This document shows positions 8,257 to 15,941 of a stretch of DNA of 64,000 nt, piece by piece (position 1 is the stretch's first letter; every line of letters starts with the position of its first letter). The DNA is from Deltaproteobacteria bacterium. GTDB taxonomy: Bacteria; Myxococcota_A; UBA9160; UBA4427. The translations under genes and the position numbers were made by a program. The notes under the pieces were generated by a model. That model did not search any database and was not told where the DNA came from. It saw only the letters and a program-made list of their open reading frames with translations. Where the stretch lies: positions 62,001-126,000 of the forward strand of contig JAJDAN010000054.1 of NCBI GenBank assembly GCA_029261855.1, read 5' to 3'.

Positions 8257-10281
8257 CTACTCGATGTAGCCGAGCGCCCGTAGCTCGGCCTCGGTCGCCT
8301 CGTCGACTGGGACCGCCGAGGGCGCGGCGTCCTCGAGCGTGGCATCCATCTGCGCGTTGTCCCGCTCGAACTCGCGCAGCAGGGCTTCCCCGACCGCCAG
8401 CTCCGCCGCTCCGACGAGCGCGTTCTGCTCGCTGGGATCGATGGCGAGATCGAAGCGAACCGGTCCGTCACGGCGCGCACCGAGGATCCACTTGTCCGTA
8501 CCCTTGCGGACTGCGACGACATCGCCCGGCGCCCGTTCGGCGTAGATGGCTCGCTCCCCCAGGTCGCCGACATCGCCTGTCTGGGCGAGGACGCGAAGGC
8601 TGCGGCCCTGGAACGGACCGTCGGGTTCGAGGCCCACGAGGTCGAGCACCGTCGGCGCCAGGTCCACCAGCGAAACCGGGGGCGCCCGGCGCGCCGCCTC
8701 CCAGCCGGGAACTCGCAGCATCAGCGGGATCCGCACCTCTTCTTCGAACAGGCTGTTGCCGTGGCCGAGGCTGTGCTCGCCGAAGCCCTCGCCGTGATCC
8801 GACGTGAAGACGATCGCCATCGAATCGAGACGGCCCAGCGCATCGAGGCCGTCGAGCAGGCGTTGGAATTCGGCGTCGGCGTAGAGCACTTCGCCCGCGT
8901 AGGCGCGGCGGTCCCGTTCGAGGGGCGATATGCCGGCCTCCGTCGATTGGAAGCGATCGTAGGCCGGCGGCGGACCGTAGGGGCCGTGTACCTGATACGT
9001 GTGCAGGAACAGGAACGCCCGCTCGTCGGGATGCGCGGACAGCCAGGCGAGTCCGGCGTCCACCACCTGCGCTACGTGCCCCTGGGTGTCGCGGGCAGTG
9101 CGTCCGCGGAATTCGCGATACGCGTCGAAGCCCCGCTCGAAGCCCGACGATCCGGCGATCATCCCGTTCTCGGTGACAGCCGACGTCGCGAAGCCCGCCG
9201 CGGCCAGGCTTTCCGGCAAGGTGGTGACCCCGGACCCGAGCGCGAAGGACGGCCCGGGCACCCGGTGGACACGGGGATAGAGCCCCGTGAAGAGGCTCAT
9301 GTGCGAGGCCGTCGTGGTCGGGAAGGTGGTCTGGGCCGTCTCGAAGACGACGGCGGTTTCTGCGAAGCGATCGAGATGCGGCGTGGTCTCGAGCCGCGAC
9401 CCGTAGGTCCCCACGTGGTCCGCCCGCAACGTGTCGAAGGAAATCAGCAGGATGTCGCGAACCTCGCCGGGCGCGAGGACGTCGGGCTCGAGCAGGCGCG
9501 GGCCCGAGAAGGTGGCGAAGCTGCGTCCCGGCCGACGCGCCGAGGCGGGCTCGCTCGCGAAGCGGAAGCGCACCTCCAGGCCCGCCAGGGGCGTGAGGTC
9601 GATCCGGTACGGGAGCCAGCGGTCGCCCTCGACGTCCGGGTCGACGACCTGCTCGAACAGCAGCGCCGTCCGCGGCGTGGCGTCGGCAGCGGCACCGCCC
9701 TCGACGACCGCCTCGACCCGAAACCGGACGCGCCCACCGCGCTGGCGAAGCGGCGTCTGCACCCCGATCTCGCCCACCAGCAGCGCGCCTGGAACGAGCG
9801 TCCGGGGTGACGAGCTCTGGTCGATCGGCTTCCGCGGCAGCTTGCGCAGGAACACGCGCGGCTCGGCTCCGGGGGGATACGCGAACGGCACCTCCAGGCG
9901 ACCGCGACGGCCGCGCCACAAGATCGTCGGCGAGTCCTGCCATTCGTCGTCGGGGCCCAGGCGATAGCGACGTTCGACGACGAACTCGTCGTTCCATTCG
10001 TCCACCGCCAGCCGGTACGCGATGACGCCCAGCCCCCGGTCGTCGGACTCGAGGAGCCCCTCCGCGTTCACCCGCGGAAGGCAGCCGATGGCGGGACGCC
10101 CCACTCCGCCCAGGCTGCAGCGCGTGGGCGCATCGGGGGTCGTCGTCGGGCCCGCGGCCAGGAGTCGGGCGTCGACGCGCATGAACGGCTGCGGGCCGCG
10201 CTCGCCGCAACCTGGGGCGAGCGCCAACAACGCGAAGCTGGCTGCAAGCATTCCGAATTGCGCGGCACCGCAACGCTTCAT
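8257..10281 (-). CDS. Sulfatase-like lipoprotein of the alkaline phosphatase superfamily (atypical active site)
   Basis: 674 residues. The signal sequence ends in a lipobox APGC (Cys25). Residues 30-270 form a beta-rich N-terminal extension; the sulfatase fold starts at DILLISFDTLRADHVGTYG (metal-binding Asp) and continues through TPHLDRFAE and SHMSLFTGLYP. Further metal ligands are visible in FTSDHGEGFGEH and GHG. Classical sulfatases carry C/S-x-P-S-R, where Cys or Ser becomes formylglycine; here the aligned residues are T-T-A-S-H with Thr323 at the nucleophile position. A sulfatase name is therefore doubtful; a phosphohydrolase, phosphonate hydrolase or phospho-group transferase is equally possible. 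The protein ends LRALGYIE, as does the paralogue at 31905-33791. Its ATG overlaps the TetR stop (ATGA), so the two are translationally coupled. Confidence 0.85.
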   Translation of the reverse strand: MKRCGAAQFGMLAASFALLALAPGCGERGPQPFMRVDARLLAAGPTTTPDAPTRCSLGGVGRPAIGCLPRVNAEGLLESDDRGLGVIAYRLAVDEWNDEFVVERRYRLGPDDEWQDSPTILWRGRRGRLEVPFAYPPGAEPRVFLRKLPRKPIDQSSSPRTLVPGALLVGEIGVQTPLRQRGGRVRFRVEAVVEGGAAADATPRTALLFEQVVDPDVEGDRWLPYRIDLTPLAGLEVRFRFASEPASARRPGRSFATFSGPRLLEPDVLAPGEVRDILLISFDTLRADHVGTYGSRLETTPHLDRFAETAVVFETAQTTFPTTTASHMSLFTGLYPRVHRVPGPSFALGSGVTTLPESLAAAGFATSAVTENGMIAGSSGFERGFDAYREFRGRTARDTQGHVAQVVDAGLAWLSAHPDERAFLFLHTYQVHGPYGPPPAYDRFQSTEAGISPLERDRRAYAGEVLYADAEFQRLLDGLDALGRLDSMAIVFTSDHGEGFGEHSLGHGNSLFEEEVRIPLMLRVPGWEAARRAPPVSLVDLAPTVLDLVGLEPDGPFQGRSLRVLAQTGDVGDLGERAIYAERAPGDVVAVRKGTDKWILGARRDGPVRFDLAIDPSEQNALVGAAELAVGEALLREFERDNAQMDATLEDAAPSAVPVDEATEAELRALGYIE

Positions 10282-10898
10282 CGCGGGGCCCCAACGCCCG
10301 GCGTCCGTTCGGTGGTGAGATAGATCCGGACCATGGCCGCCAGCTCGTCCGCGAGGCCTTCGCCGAACTGCTCGCGGGTCGCGTTCGCCCCGATGCCCTC
10401 GGCGGCGCTGACGATCATGAAGGCCGCGAGCGGCAGATCCGGAACCCGCAGCTCGTCTCGGTGCGACGCGAGGAGCTGCTCGACGAACTGGACGACACCG
10501 CGTCGCGCATCGGCGAGCTGGCGTCGGAAGGACGCCTCGGGCACCTGCTCGAGACACCGCACGAGCTCGGGGCCGTAGCGCATGGCGCCCATGGCGGCCG
10601 CGATGCCTCGGGCCATCGTCTGCTCTACGGGATCGCCCGGGTTCACCGACACGTCCTGCACGGCCCGCACGATGGCGTCGAGCTCGCGCTGGATGAGCGC
10701 CTGGAACAGCTCTTCCTTGTTGGCGAAGTACTCGTAGAGGGTTCCGACGCTGACCCCCGCCCGCGTCGCGATGCGATTGGTCGTTGCGGCCGCGTAGCCC
10801 CGGTCCAGCAGGACCTGGGCGGCCGCCTCGAGCAGGGTGTCGACGGTCTGCCGCGCCCGCTCCTGTTTCGCCTTTCTCCGCGGGCGACTGGCAGGCAA
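10278..10898 (-). CDS. TetR/AcrR-family transcriptional regulator
   Basis: 206 residues when started at the TTG at 10898, which has GGAG 9 nt upstream. No ATG or GTG is available, and a longer reading would run through the tRNA-Pro gene. The N-terminal DNA-binding domain is typical: RQTVDTLLEAAAQVLLDRGY, then the recognition helix pair TTNRIATRAGVSVGTLYEYFANKEEL. The C-terminal ligand-binding domain is helical and of ordinary length; its ligand is unknown. It lies directly upstream of, and overlaps by 4 bp, the sulfatase-like lipoprotein gene, which is its likely target. An 18-bp palindrome lies 28 bp upstream of the start, suggesting autoregulation. Confidence 0.88.
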   Translation of the reverse strand: MPASRPRRKAKQERARQTVDTLLEAAAQVLLDRGYAAATTNRIATRAGVSVGTLYEYFANKEELFQALIQRELDAIVRAVQDVSVNPGDPVEQTMARGIAAAMGAMRYGPELVRCLEQVPEASFRRQLADARRGVVQFVEQLLASHRDELRVPDLPLAAFMIVSAAEGIGANATREQFGEGLADELAAMVRIYLTTERTPGVGAPR

Positions 10899-10925
10899 TT
10901 CGAAGAGCTCCGGAAGCCAGGTGAA

Positions 10926-10943
10926 GTTGAGGTTTCCCTCAAC
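10926..10943. promoter_or_regulatory. Palindromic operator upstream of the TetR gene
   Basis: GTTGAGG at 10926-10932 and CCTCAAC at 10937-10943 are exact 7-bp inverted arms around TTTC. The size and position just before the TetR start are those expected of a TetR-family operator. Binding is inferred. Confidence 0.6.
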
Positions 10944-11079
10944 TCTCGAGCGGACCCACTGTAGGAGTGATCCGCGAGCCTTCCAAGGCCGCTGGCGCGC
11001 CCGGGGCGCGCCGGGTCTGGGGCGGGGCCGGGGCCGGGAGAGGGCCGGTGCCTGAGGTGACGCTCGGGGGAAGAGAAGC

Positions 11080-11156
11080 TGGTCGGGCCGGCGAGATTCG
11101 AACTCGCGACCTCTTGACCCCCAGTCAAGCGCGCTACCAAGCTGCGCCACGGCCCG
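11080..11156 (-). tRNA. tRNA-Pro (anticodon GGG)
   Basis: 77 nt with all arms. The acceptor stem CGGGCCG pairs perfectly with CGGCCCG, giving the C1-G72 pair typical of bacterial tRNA-Pro. The D arm is GCGC/GCGC, the anticodon stem CTTGA/TCAAG encloses loop CTGGGGG (anticodon GGG), the T arm GCGAG/CTCGC encloses TTCGAAT, the discriminator is A, and CCA is encoded. Confidence 0.97.
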
Positions 11157-11214
11157 GCCGGCAGCAGGGGTAGCCCTCCCGGGGGCATCTGTCGATGGGG
11201 AGCCCGGCCAGAGG

Positions 11215-12093
11215 TCAGCGGATCTCCGGATCGTCTTCACCCAGAAGAAGGTCCGGTAGCTCGAGGTCGGCGTCTTCCTCTTCGTCCGGGTCCAGCTCGA
11301 GATCCGGGGGCTCCGACTCCTCGGCGTCGCCGATGGGCGCCCCCAACCACCGCTCTTCCTTCCACGTGCGGCCGACGCCTTCGGGCGCCTCGTCGAGGAG
11401 CGATGTCGCGAGATCGTGGACCTGGCGCGGCACGCCTCCGGACAAGCGGTGAACCCAGCCGATGGCGTCCTCGTCAAAGCGGTCCTGCAGTGCAGCCGGG
11501 ACGCCCGATTGCTCGAGTCGCGTTCGGATGTACAGGCGGGTCTCGTTCAGGGACATCGCTCTGCGGAACCGCACCTCGAGGATGTCCGAGTGGAGCGCCG
11601 CGAGCACCCTGCTCGAGGCTGCGTCGTCCGCAGCGGCGATGACCACACGCAGGCAATTGCCAGACTCGCGAATCAGCGCGCCGAGATCCCGGGCCGTGTC
11701 GAGGGGCATCGACCCGGCGTCGTCGATCAACAGCACGAGGCTCCCACCGGCTTCCCGGTGCTCACGCGCGCGCAGCAACATCCCGCGGACCGGATCCGCC
11801 GAGGCGGGCTCGCCCTGCAAGCCCTCCGCCCAGGCGCACAACTCATCGAGGCGGACCGCCGCGTAGGGCAAGAACAGACAGCGGGAGTCCGGGGCTAGCC
11901 GGCGCTCGAGGAGTCGCAGCAGCAGGCTCTTGCCGAGGCCAGGAGGTGCCGTGACAGCTGAGGTCCGACCGGTCCGCACGCCGCGCTCGAGCGCCAGCAG
12001 TGCGTCCTCAGTGGCCTCGCGCGGGACGTACTCGCAGGGGTTCGCGGTCTCGCCAAAGGGACGCGCCTCGGCGAGCGGGCGTCGACACGCCAT
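11215..12093 (-). CDS. ExeA-like AAA ATPase with acidic C-terminal tail
   Basis: 292 residues from the ATG at 12093. A longer start at 12171 would overlap the divergent gene and adds unlikely sequence. The Walker A motif is APPGLGKS, Walker B is LVLLIDDAG, and a sensor region (RVVIAAAD) and the lid segment LSGGVPRQVHDLA follow the ExeA/GspA/TniB group of AAA proteins. These ATPases power or assemble secretion machinery, transposition or other envelope complexes. Residues after about 255 form a strongly acidic tail (DPDEEEDADLELPD) not usual for the family. No secretion genes adjoin it; neighbours are tRNA-Pro and a divergent secreted protein. The partner is unknown. Confidence 0.75.
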   Translation of the reverse strand: MACRRPLAEARPFGETANPCEYVPREATEDALLALERGVRTGRTSAVTAPPGLGKSLLLRLLERRLAPDSRCLFLPYAAVRLDELCAWAEGLQGEPASADPVRGMLLRAREHREAGGSLVLLIDDAGSMPLDTARDLGALIRESGNCLRVVIAAADDAASSRVLAALHSDILEVRFRRAMSLNETRLYIRTRLEQSGVPAALQDRFDEDAIGWVHRLSGGVPRQVHDLATSLLDEAPEGVGRTWKEERWLGAPIGDAEESEPPDLELDPDEEEDADLELPDLLLGEDDPEIR

Positions 12094-12130
12094 CGCGAGG
12101 AGGTCTCCGTCGACCGCCGCTTGACCCTCG

Positions 12131-12913
12131 TTGGCCCGCAAGTCTACCCTCCGCCCCGGCCGCGTCTCCACGCAGGTTCATCGGGAGATTCCCCTGCCGA
12201 CTCAAGCACATACGCGCGACCGGGGCCGTAGGCCGCGGGCCGGCATCGGGGCCGGCGTGGCGCTCCTGGCGAGCCTGCTGGCCCCCGTCGCCGCGCAACC
12301 GGCGGGGGATCCGAGCCAGCCGGGAGCCTACTGCCCCTTCCCCAAGAAGGGCGAGAAGCCGGTCTGCTTCACCGAGGTCGAGCAGGAATACTCGGACTTC
12401 TTCGCCGCCGTGGACTCGGGACGCGTCGGTGACGCCGAGGTATCCGGCGTCGAACGCACCCTCCAGCAGGGAACGGGCACCGGGGAACGCACCCTGGCGC
12501 TCTCCTCGCTCGCCTACGGGTACTTCATGCTCGCCGAGAGGGCAGCGTCCTCTGAAGACCCCGATCCGGCCCTGGTGGCGCGCCTCGAGAGCTGGAACGC
12601 GTTGCTCTCGACTGTGTATGAAGACCCGGAGGCCGACCCGGGCCTGCGAACCGCCGTGCGCGAGGCCGCGCTGGACCTCCACGCGCGCGCTCCGGACGTG
12701 CGATCTGGAGGGGGCGAGACGGACGAGTGCGATCTCGGCTCGGATGGCCGACCCTGCGGCACCACGAGCCGGCTGCTCGTCGCGTTGCGTCGCATCGACG
12801 ACCCGGACAAGGACACGGGCGTGCGCGGTGCACTGGGCAAGCTGCTGGGACGCATGCTGGGTGAGAGCGCGAGCGAAGCCCCGGCGGAAGACGACCGGTC
12901 CGAAGGCGAATAG
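12131..12913 (+). CDS. Unknown secreted protein
   Basis: Up to 260 residues from a TTG at 12131. No ATG or GTG fits, so the true start is uncertain, and a rare codon slightly downstream is possible. A hydrophobic segment at residues 39-53 (GIGAGVALLASLLAPVAAQ) looks like a signal peptide ending near AAQPA. The mature part contains a short cysteine-containing stretch (YCPFPKKGEKPVCF), helical repeats of TPR-like composition, and a second cysteine pair (ECDLGSDGRPCG). The C-terminus is acidic. I recognise no family. It is divergent from the ExeA-like ATPase and 27 bp upstream of the Yip1-like gene, so the latter may be in the same transcript. Confidence 0.6.
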   Translation: MARKSTLRPGRVSTQVHREIPLPTQAHTRDRGRRPRAGIGAGVALLASLLAPVAAQPAGDPSQPGAYCPFPKKGEKPVCFTEVEQEYSDFFAAVDSGRVGDAEVSGVERTLQQGTGTGERTLALSSLAYGYFMLAERAASSEDPDPALVARLESWNALLSTVYEDPEADPGLRTAVREAALDLHARAPDVRSGGGETDECDLGSDGRPCGTTSRLLVALRRIDDPDKDTGVRGALGKLLGRMLGESASEAPAEDDRSEGE

Positions 12914-12940
12914 CCGTCCGGCACGAGGAGAGTGGATCGA

Positions 12941-13516
12941 ATGGGCCCGACGAGCCGCACGTCCTTCCCGCTTCGCATGCTGCGGGCCGCGGCGCTTCAC
13001 GCGGACACCTATGAGGAGGTGGAGGCCGACCGCGGGGCCCTCGGCCAGGCCTTCGCCGTCGTGATGATGGCCAGCAGCGCAGGCGCCCTCGGCACCTGGA
13101 TCCGCGTGGTGACCGGCCACCCGCTGCCCGACAATGCCCTGCCGCTACCGCTTCACCTGGCGATCATCGTGCTCGAGCCGCTGACGGTGTGGCTGGTGAG
13201 CTCGGCCTTCGCCTACATGGTGGGGGCCACCTTCTTCCGGGGGCCGGAGACCGAGACCGACTACGCCGAGGTCCTGCGGACGACGGGATTCGCGTTCTCG
13301 CCCGGCCTGCTGCTGTTCTTCGTCTGGCTGCAGCCCGAGGAGCTGGGGCTTGCCGCCTGGACGCTCGGGCGGCTCTGGATCCTGGTGGCCGCCGTCGTGG
13401 CCGTCCGTCAGGCCCTCGACTTCACGACCTTGCGCGCCATGGGGACCTTTGGCGCCGCCGCGCTGCTGATGTGGCTGGTGCTGTGGGGGATCTCGGTCGC
13501 ACCGATCCCGCTCTAG
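12941..13516 (+). CDS. Yip1-family integral membrane protein
   Basis: 191 residues from the ATG at 12941, with GAGGAG about 10 nt upstream; a GTG three codons earlier is too close to that site. About five hydrophobic segments are visible. The pattern fits the Yip1 domain family: an N-terminal DTYEEVEADRGALGQA, then membrane spans, and the typical DYAEVLRTTGFAFSPGLLLF segment before the last spans. Bacterial Yip1 proteins are poorly characterised; no enzyme activity is expected. It follows the secreted unknown by 27 bp and is convergent with a MerR gene across a strong inverted repeat that could terminate both. Confidence 0.7.
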   Translation: MGPTSRTSFPLRMLRAAALHADTYEEVEADRGALGQAFAVVMMASSAGALGTWIRVVTGHPLPDNALPLPLHLAIIVLEPLTVWLVSSAFAYMVGATFFRGPETETDYAEVLRTTGFAFSPGLLLFFVWLQPEELGLAAWTLGRLWILVAAVVAVRQALDFTTLRAMGTFGAAALLMWLVLWGISVAPIPL

Positions 13517-13535
13517 CCCCACGCAGCCCAGGAGC

Positions 13536-13558
13536 GTGCGCGGCAGAACGCCGCGCAC
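13536..13558. terminator. Inverted repeat between convergent genes, likely bidirectional terminator
   Basis: GTGCGCGGC at 13536-13544, loop AGAAC, GCCGCGCAC at 13550-13558: a perfect 9-bp GC-rich stem between the Yip1-like and MerR stops. There is no T tract, so factor-assisted termination or a simple barrier is possible. Confidence 0.55.
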
Positions 13559-13582
13559 CTGCAAGCAAGCCGGTTCCGGCTG

Positions 13583-14122
13583 CTAGACCTCGGCGGCGAG
13601 CAGGGACCGGATCGCGAGTAGCTCGTCGCGAATCCGGCGGTAGGCATCCCGGGCAACGGCTTCGGCGGCGCTACGGGCGTCTTCCCCGTCGCGAATCTCC
13701 GCGACCAGATCGCCCCGGGCTTCGCTTCCGAGCTCACGTAGTCGGCGGCGCGCCCCGGCGATCGTGTAGCGCTCCTCGTAGAGCAGCTGCTTGATGGCGA
13801 GGATCGTCTCGATGTCCTTCTGGCGATAGAGGCGCTGCTTGGAACGCGACTTCTGCGGCGACATCAGCCGGAACTCGCTCTCCCAGTAGCGCAGCACGTA
13901 CGGCTTGACGCCGGTGATCTGCGCGACCTCGCCGATGCGGTAGTAGAGCTTGCCGTCCTTGAGGCCGCTCAAATCCGCGGGCTGGATCCCCTCGCCTTCG
14001 GGATCCGTCGGGGGCGCATCGCCGACGTCATCGCCAGGAGCTGCAGCCTTTGCAGCCGCTTGTCCGGAAGCCCGACTCTTGGGCGCCTTGCGGCCGCGCT
14101 TGCTCGCCGTCTTCTTCGCCAT
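13583..14122 (-). CDS. MerR-family regulator of the ihfA-linked type
   Basis: 179 residues. About 60 lysine-, alanine- and serine-rich residues precede a standard MerR winged helix: YYRIGEVAQITGVKPYVLRYWE, then SKQRLYRQKDIETILAIKQLLYEERYTIAGARRRL. A short coiled helix follows, with no cysteine-rich ligand pocket. This regulator is typically the last gene after ihfA in deltaproteobacterial translation operons, as it is here (35 bp after the ihfA stop). Its target is not established. The basic N-terminal extension is longer than usual. Confidence 0.88.
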   Translation of the reverse strand: MAKKTASKRGRKAPKSRASGQAAAKAAAPGDDVGDAPPTDPEGEGIQPADLSGLKDGKLYYRIGEVAQITGVKPYVLRYWESEFRLMSPQKSRSKQRLYRQKDIETILAIKQLLYEERYTIAGARRRLRELGSEARGDLVAEIRDGEDARSAAEAVARDAYRRIRDELLAIRSLLAAEV

Positions 14123-14157
14123 TGCCCCCCCTCTCCCGCGGCGCCCCGCGGCTGGCG

Positions 14158-14469
14158 CTATTCCTGCGGAGTCTGCGAGCTCGGATCCGGCGTCTCCTCG
14201 TTCAGGACGTTCTTGAGAACGAGACTGGGCTTGAAGGTGAGGACCTTGCGGGCCTCGAGCAGGATCTCCTGCCCCGTCTGCGGGTTTCGGCCCTTGCGTG
14301 CGTTCTTGTGCCGCACGACGAAGTTCCCGAACCCCGAGATCTTGACCTTCTCGCCTCGCGCGAGAGTCTCCTTGATGACATCGAAGACCTTCTCCACGAG
14401 CTCGGCTGCCTCCTTCTTCGAGAAGCCGACTCGCTCGTAGATCTGCTCGACGATTTCCGCCTTGGTCAT
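14158..14469 (-). CDS. ihfA: Integration host factor alpha subunit
   Basis: 103 residues from the ATG at 14469, with GGAAGG upstream. It is a complete HU/IHF-fold protein: MTKAEIVEQIYERVGFSKKEA, the dimer helices, and the DNA-contacting arm with GFGNFVVRHKNARKGRNPQTGQEI, where the RxGRNPxTG motif holds the proline that kinks DNA. Alpha rather than beta is inferred from the sequence pattern and the position between rplT and a MerR gene. The C-terminal tail (TPDPSSQTPQE) is slightly longer than in E. coli. IHF bends DNA in transcription, replication and recombination. It normally pairs with IhfB, which is not in this window. Confidence 0.93.
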   Translation of the reverse strand: MTKAEIVEQIYERVGFSKKEAAELVEKVFDVIKETLARGEKVKISGFGNFVVRHKNARKGRNPQTGQEILLEARKVLTFKPSLVLKNVLNEETPDPSSQTPQE

Positions 14470-14534
14470 GCTCGCCTTCCCCCGTTCATCGAGTTCGGTT
14501 CGCGCGGTCCTTGCGGGTACCCGAGAGGCCCGGT

Positions 14535-14891
14535 CTACGCCGCCTTCTGCTTCGCCAGCGCCGCCAGCTCGCCGAATCCCTGGGGATCGTCGACCGCCAG
14601 CTGCGCGAGGATCTTCCGGTCCACCTCGACACCGGCCTCCTTGAGACCGTGGATCAGCTTGCTGTACGAGAGATCGTGCTCCCGCGCCGCAGCATTGATC
14701 CGGGCGATCCACAGCGAGCGGAACTGGCGCTTGCGCTGCTTGCGGCCCTCGTAGGCGTACTTGTCCGCCTTCTCGACGGCTTCTACGGCAACGCCGTACA
14801 GCTTGCTCCGGGCGCCGTAGAAGCCCTTGGCCTTCTTGAGTACGCGCCTCCGCCGTTTCCGGGCGGCAACGCTTCGCTTGACACGGGGCAT
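14535..14891 (-). CDS. rplT: Ribosomal protein L20
   Basis: 118 residues, the normal length. Full family pattern: [24 protein letters not shown]..., then [49 protein letters not shown]20 binds 23S rRNA early in large-subunit assembly and, in many bacteria, represses its own operon. The start ATG has AGGAAG a few bases upstream. It follows rpmI in the thrS-infC-rpmI-rplT run. In many related genomes pheS and pheT come next; here only 65 bp separate rplT from ihfA, so pheST must be elsewhere. Confidence 0.97.
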   Translation of the reverse strand: MPRVKRSVAARKRRRRVLKKAKGFYGARSKLYGVAVEAVEKADKYAYEGRKQRKRQFRSLWIARINAAAREHDLSYSKLIHGLKEAGVEVDRKILAQLAVDDPQGFGELAALAKQKAA

Positions 14892-14978
14892 TTCACTTCC
14901 TTTCGTACCCTTGCTTGCTTTGATTGGGATCCCGCGCGACCAGGCGTCCTGCAGGTCTCCCTTCTAACACGTCCCGGA

Positions 14979-15176
14979 CTACAGGTACGGGAGCATCTTC
15001 CTCACGCGCGGTGCATCGGCGTCGGACACCAGGTCGTCCTGGCGCAAGCCTCGCTTCCGCTTGGTGGTCTTCTTGGTCAGGATGTGCTGCTTGTTGGCCT
15101 TCTGACGGGAGATCTTCCCCGTCCCGGTCTTCTTGAACCGCTTGGCCGCACCCCGGTGCGATTTCATCTTGGGCAT
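14979..15176 (-). CDS. rpmI: Ribosomal protein L35
   Basis: 65 residues, standard for L35. It begins [22 protein letters not shown] and has the conserved [15 protein letters not shown] block. The ATG at 15176 has a strong GGGAGG site 6 nt upstream. L35 is a small 50S protein. The gene lies 11 bp after infC and 87 bp before rplT, the usual IF3-L35-L20 order. Confidence 0.97.
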   Translation of the reverse strand: MPKMKSHRGAAKRFKKTGTGKISRQKANKQHILTKKTTKRKRGLRQDDLVSDADAPRVRKMLPYL

Positions 15177-15187
15177 GCCGCCCCTCC

Positions 15188-15889
15188 CTACTCGGTTTGC
15201 TCCGCCGGCTCTTCACCAGCGGCTGCCTTCTTTGCCGAGTCCTTGGCCTCGTTCTGGCCTTCGCTCTCGGCTTCTGCCGCAGCCACCGCCTTCGCCATGG
15301 CCTTCTCGGCTGCTTCTGCTTCTCTTCGCGCTTCGGCAATGGCTTCCCGGTCTCCGACCAGGATCATCGACATGAAGCGCCCTTCCATCCTCGGCGGATT
15401 CTCGAGCTTTGCGAGCGGCGTCAGCTGCTTCAGTACTTCGTTCAGCTGTTCGCGCCCGCGATGGGTGTGGACCATCTCGCGACCGCGGAACATCACGGTC
15501 ACCTTGACCTTGTCCCCTTCCAGCAAGAACTTTCGCGCATTCTCGAGCTTGAATCCCAGATCATGCACGTCGGTCCCAGGGCGAAGCTTGACTTCCTTCA
15601 GGCTCGCCGCGTGCGCCTTCTTGTTCTGCCCGGTGCGCTTCTTCTTCTGTTCGTACTTGTAGCGCCCGTAGTCCATGATCCGGCAGACCGGAGGCTTGGA
15701 AGTCGCGGCAACCTCCACGAGGTCGAGACCGACCTCGCGCGCTTTTTCCAGAGCCTCCTCGGGTGTCATCACCCCGAGCTGCTCGGCGTCGGCGCCGATT
15801 ACTCGCACTTCTCTCACGCGGATTCGTTCATTGACCCGGGTCGAGTCTCTTTCCGGGGCTACGATTCGAAATCTTGACCTGGCAGGGAT
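15188..15889 (-). CDS. infC: Translation initiation factor IF-3, AUC start codon
   Basis: 233 residues when started at the ATC at 15889-15887. The frame has no ATG, GTG or TTG at a suitable place. This ATC has AAGGAG exactly 7 nt upstream and gives the expected N-terminus shortly before [15 protein letters not shown]. The N-domain contains [19 protein letters not shown]; the C-domain contains [35 protein letters not shown]-3 prevents premature 70S assembly and rejects non-standard start codons, so infC genes commonly keep a rare AUU, AUC or AUA start for autoregulation. The alanine/glutamate-rich C-terminal tail (about 50 residues) is longer than in E. coli. The gene lies 52 bp after thrS and 11 bp before rpmI. 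Confidence 0.93.
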   Translation of the reverse strand: MPARSRFRIVAPERDSTRVNERIRVREVRVIGADAEQLGVMTPEEALEKAREVGLDLVEVAATSKPPVCRIMDYGRYKYEQKKKRTGQNKKAHAASLKEVKLRPGTDVHDLGFKLENARKFLLEGDKVKVTVMFRGREMVHTHRGREQLNEVLKQLTPLAKLENPPRMEGRFMSMILVGDREAIAEARREAEAAEKAMAKAVAAAEAESEGQNEAKDSAKKAAAGEEPAEQTE

Positions 15890-15941
15890 TGCGGTTCTCC
15901 TTCGGCCGTGGGTTGAAAGTAGTGTCGAAAGCGCCTTGGAG

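Noticed and set aside
10899-11477. Long N-terminal extension of the TetR frame
   Set aside because: It would run through the tRNA-Pro gene; the TTG at 10898 with a ribosome site gives a normal TetR length.
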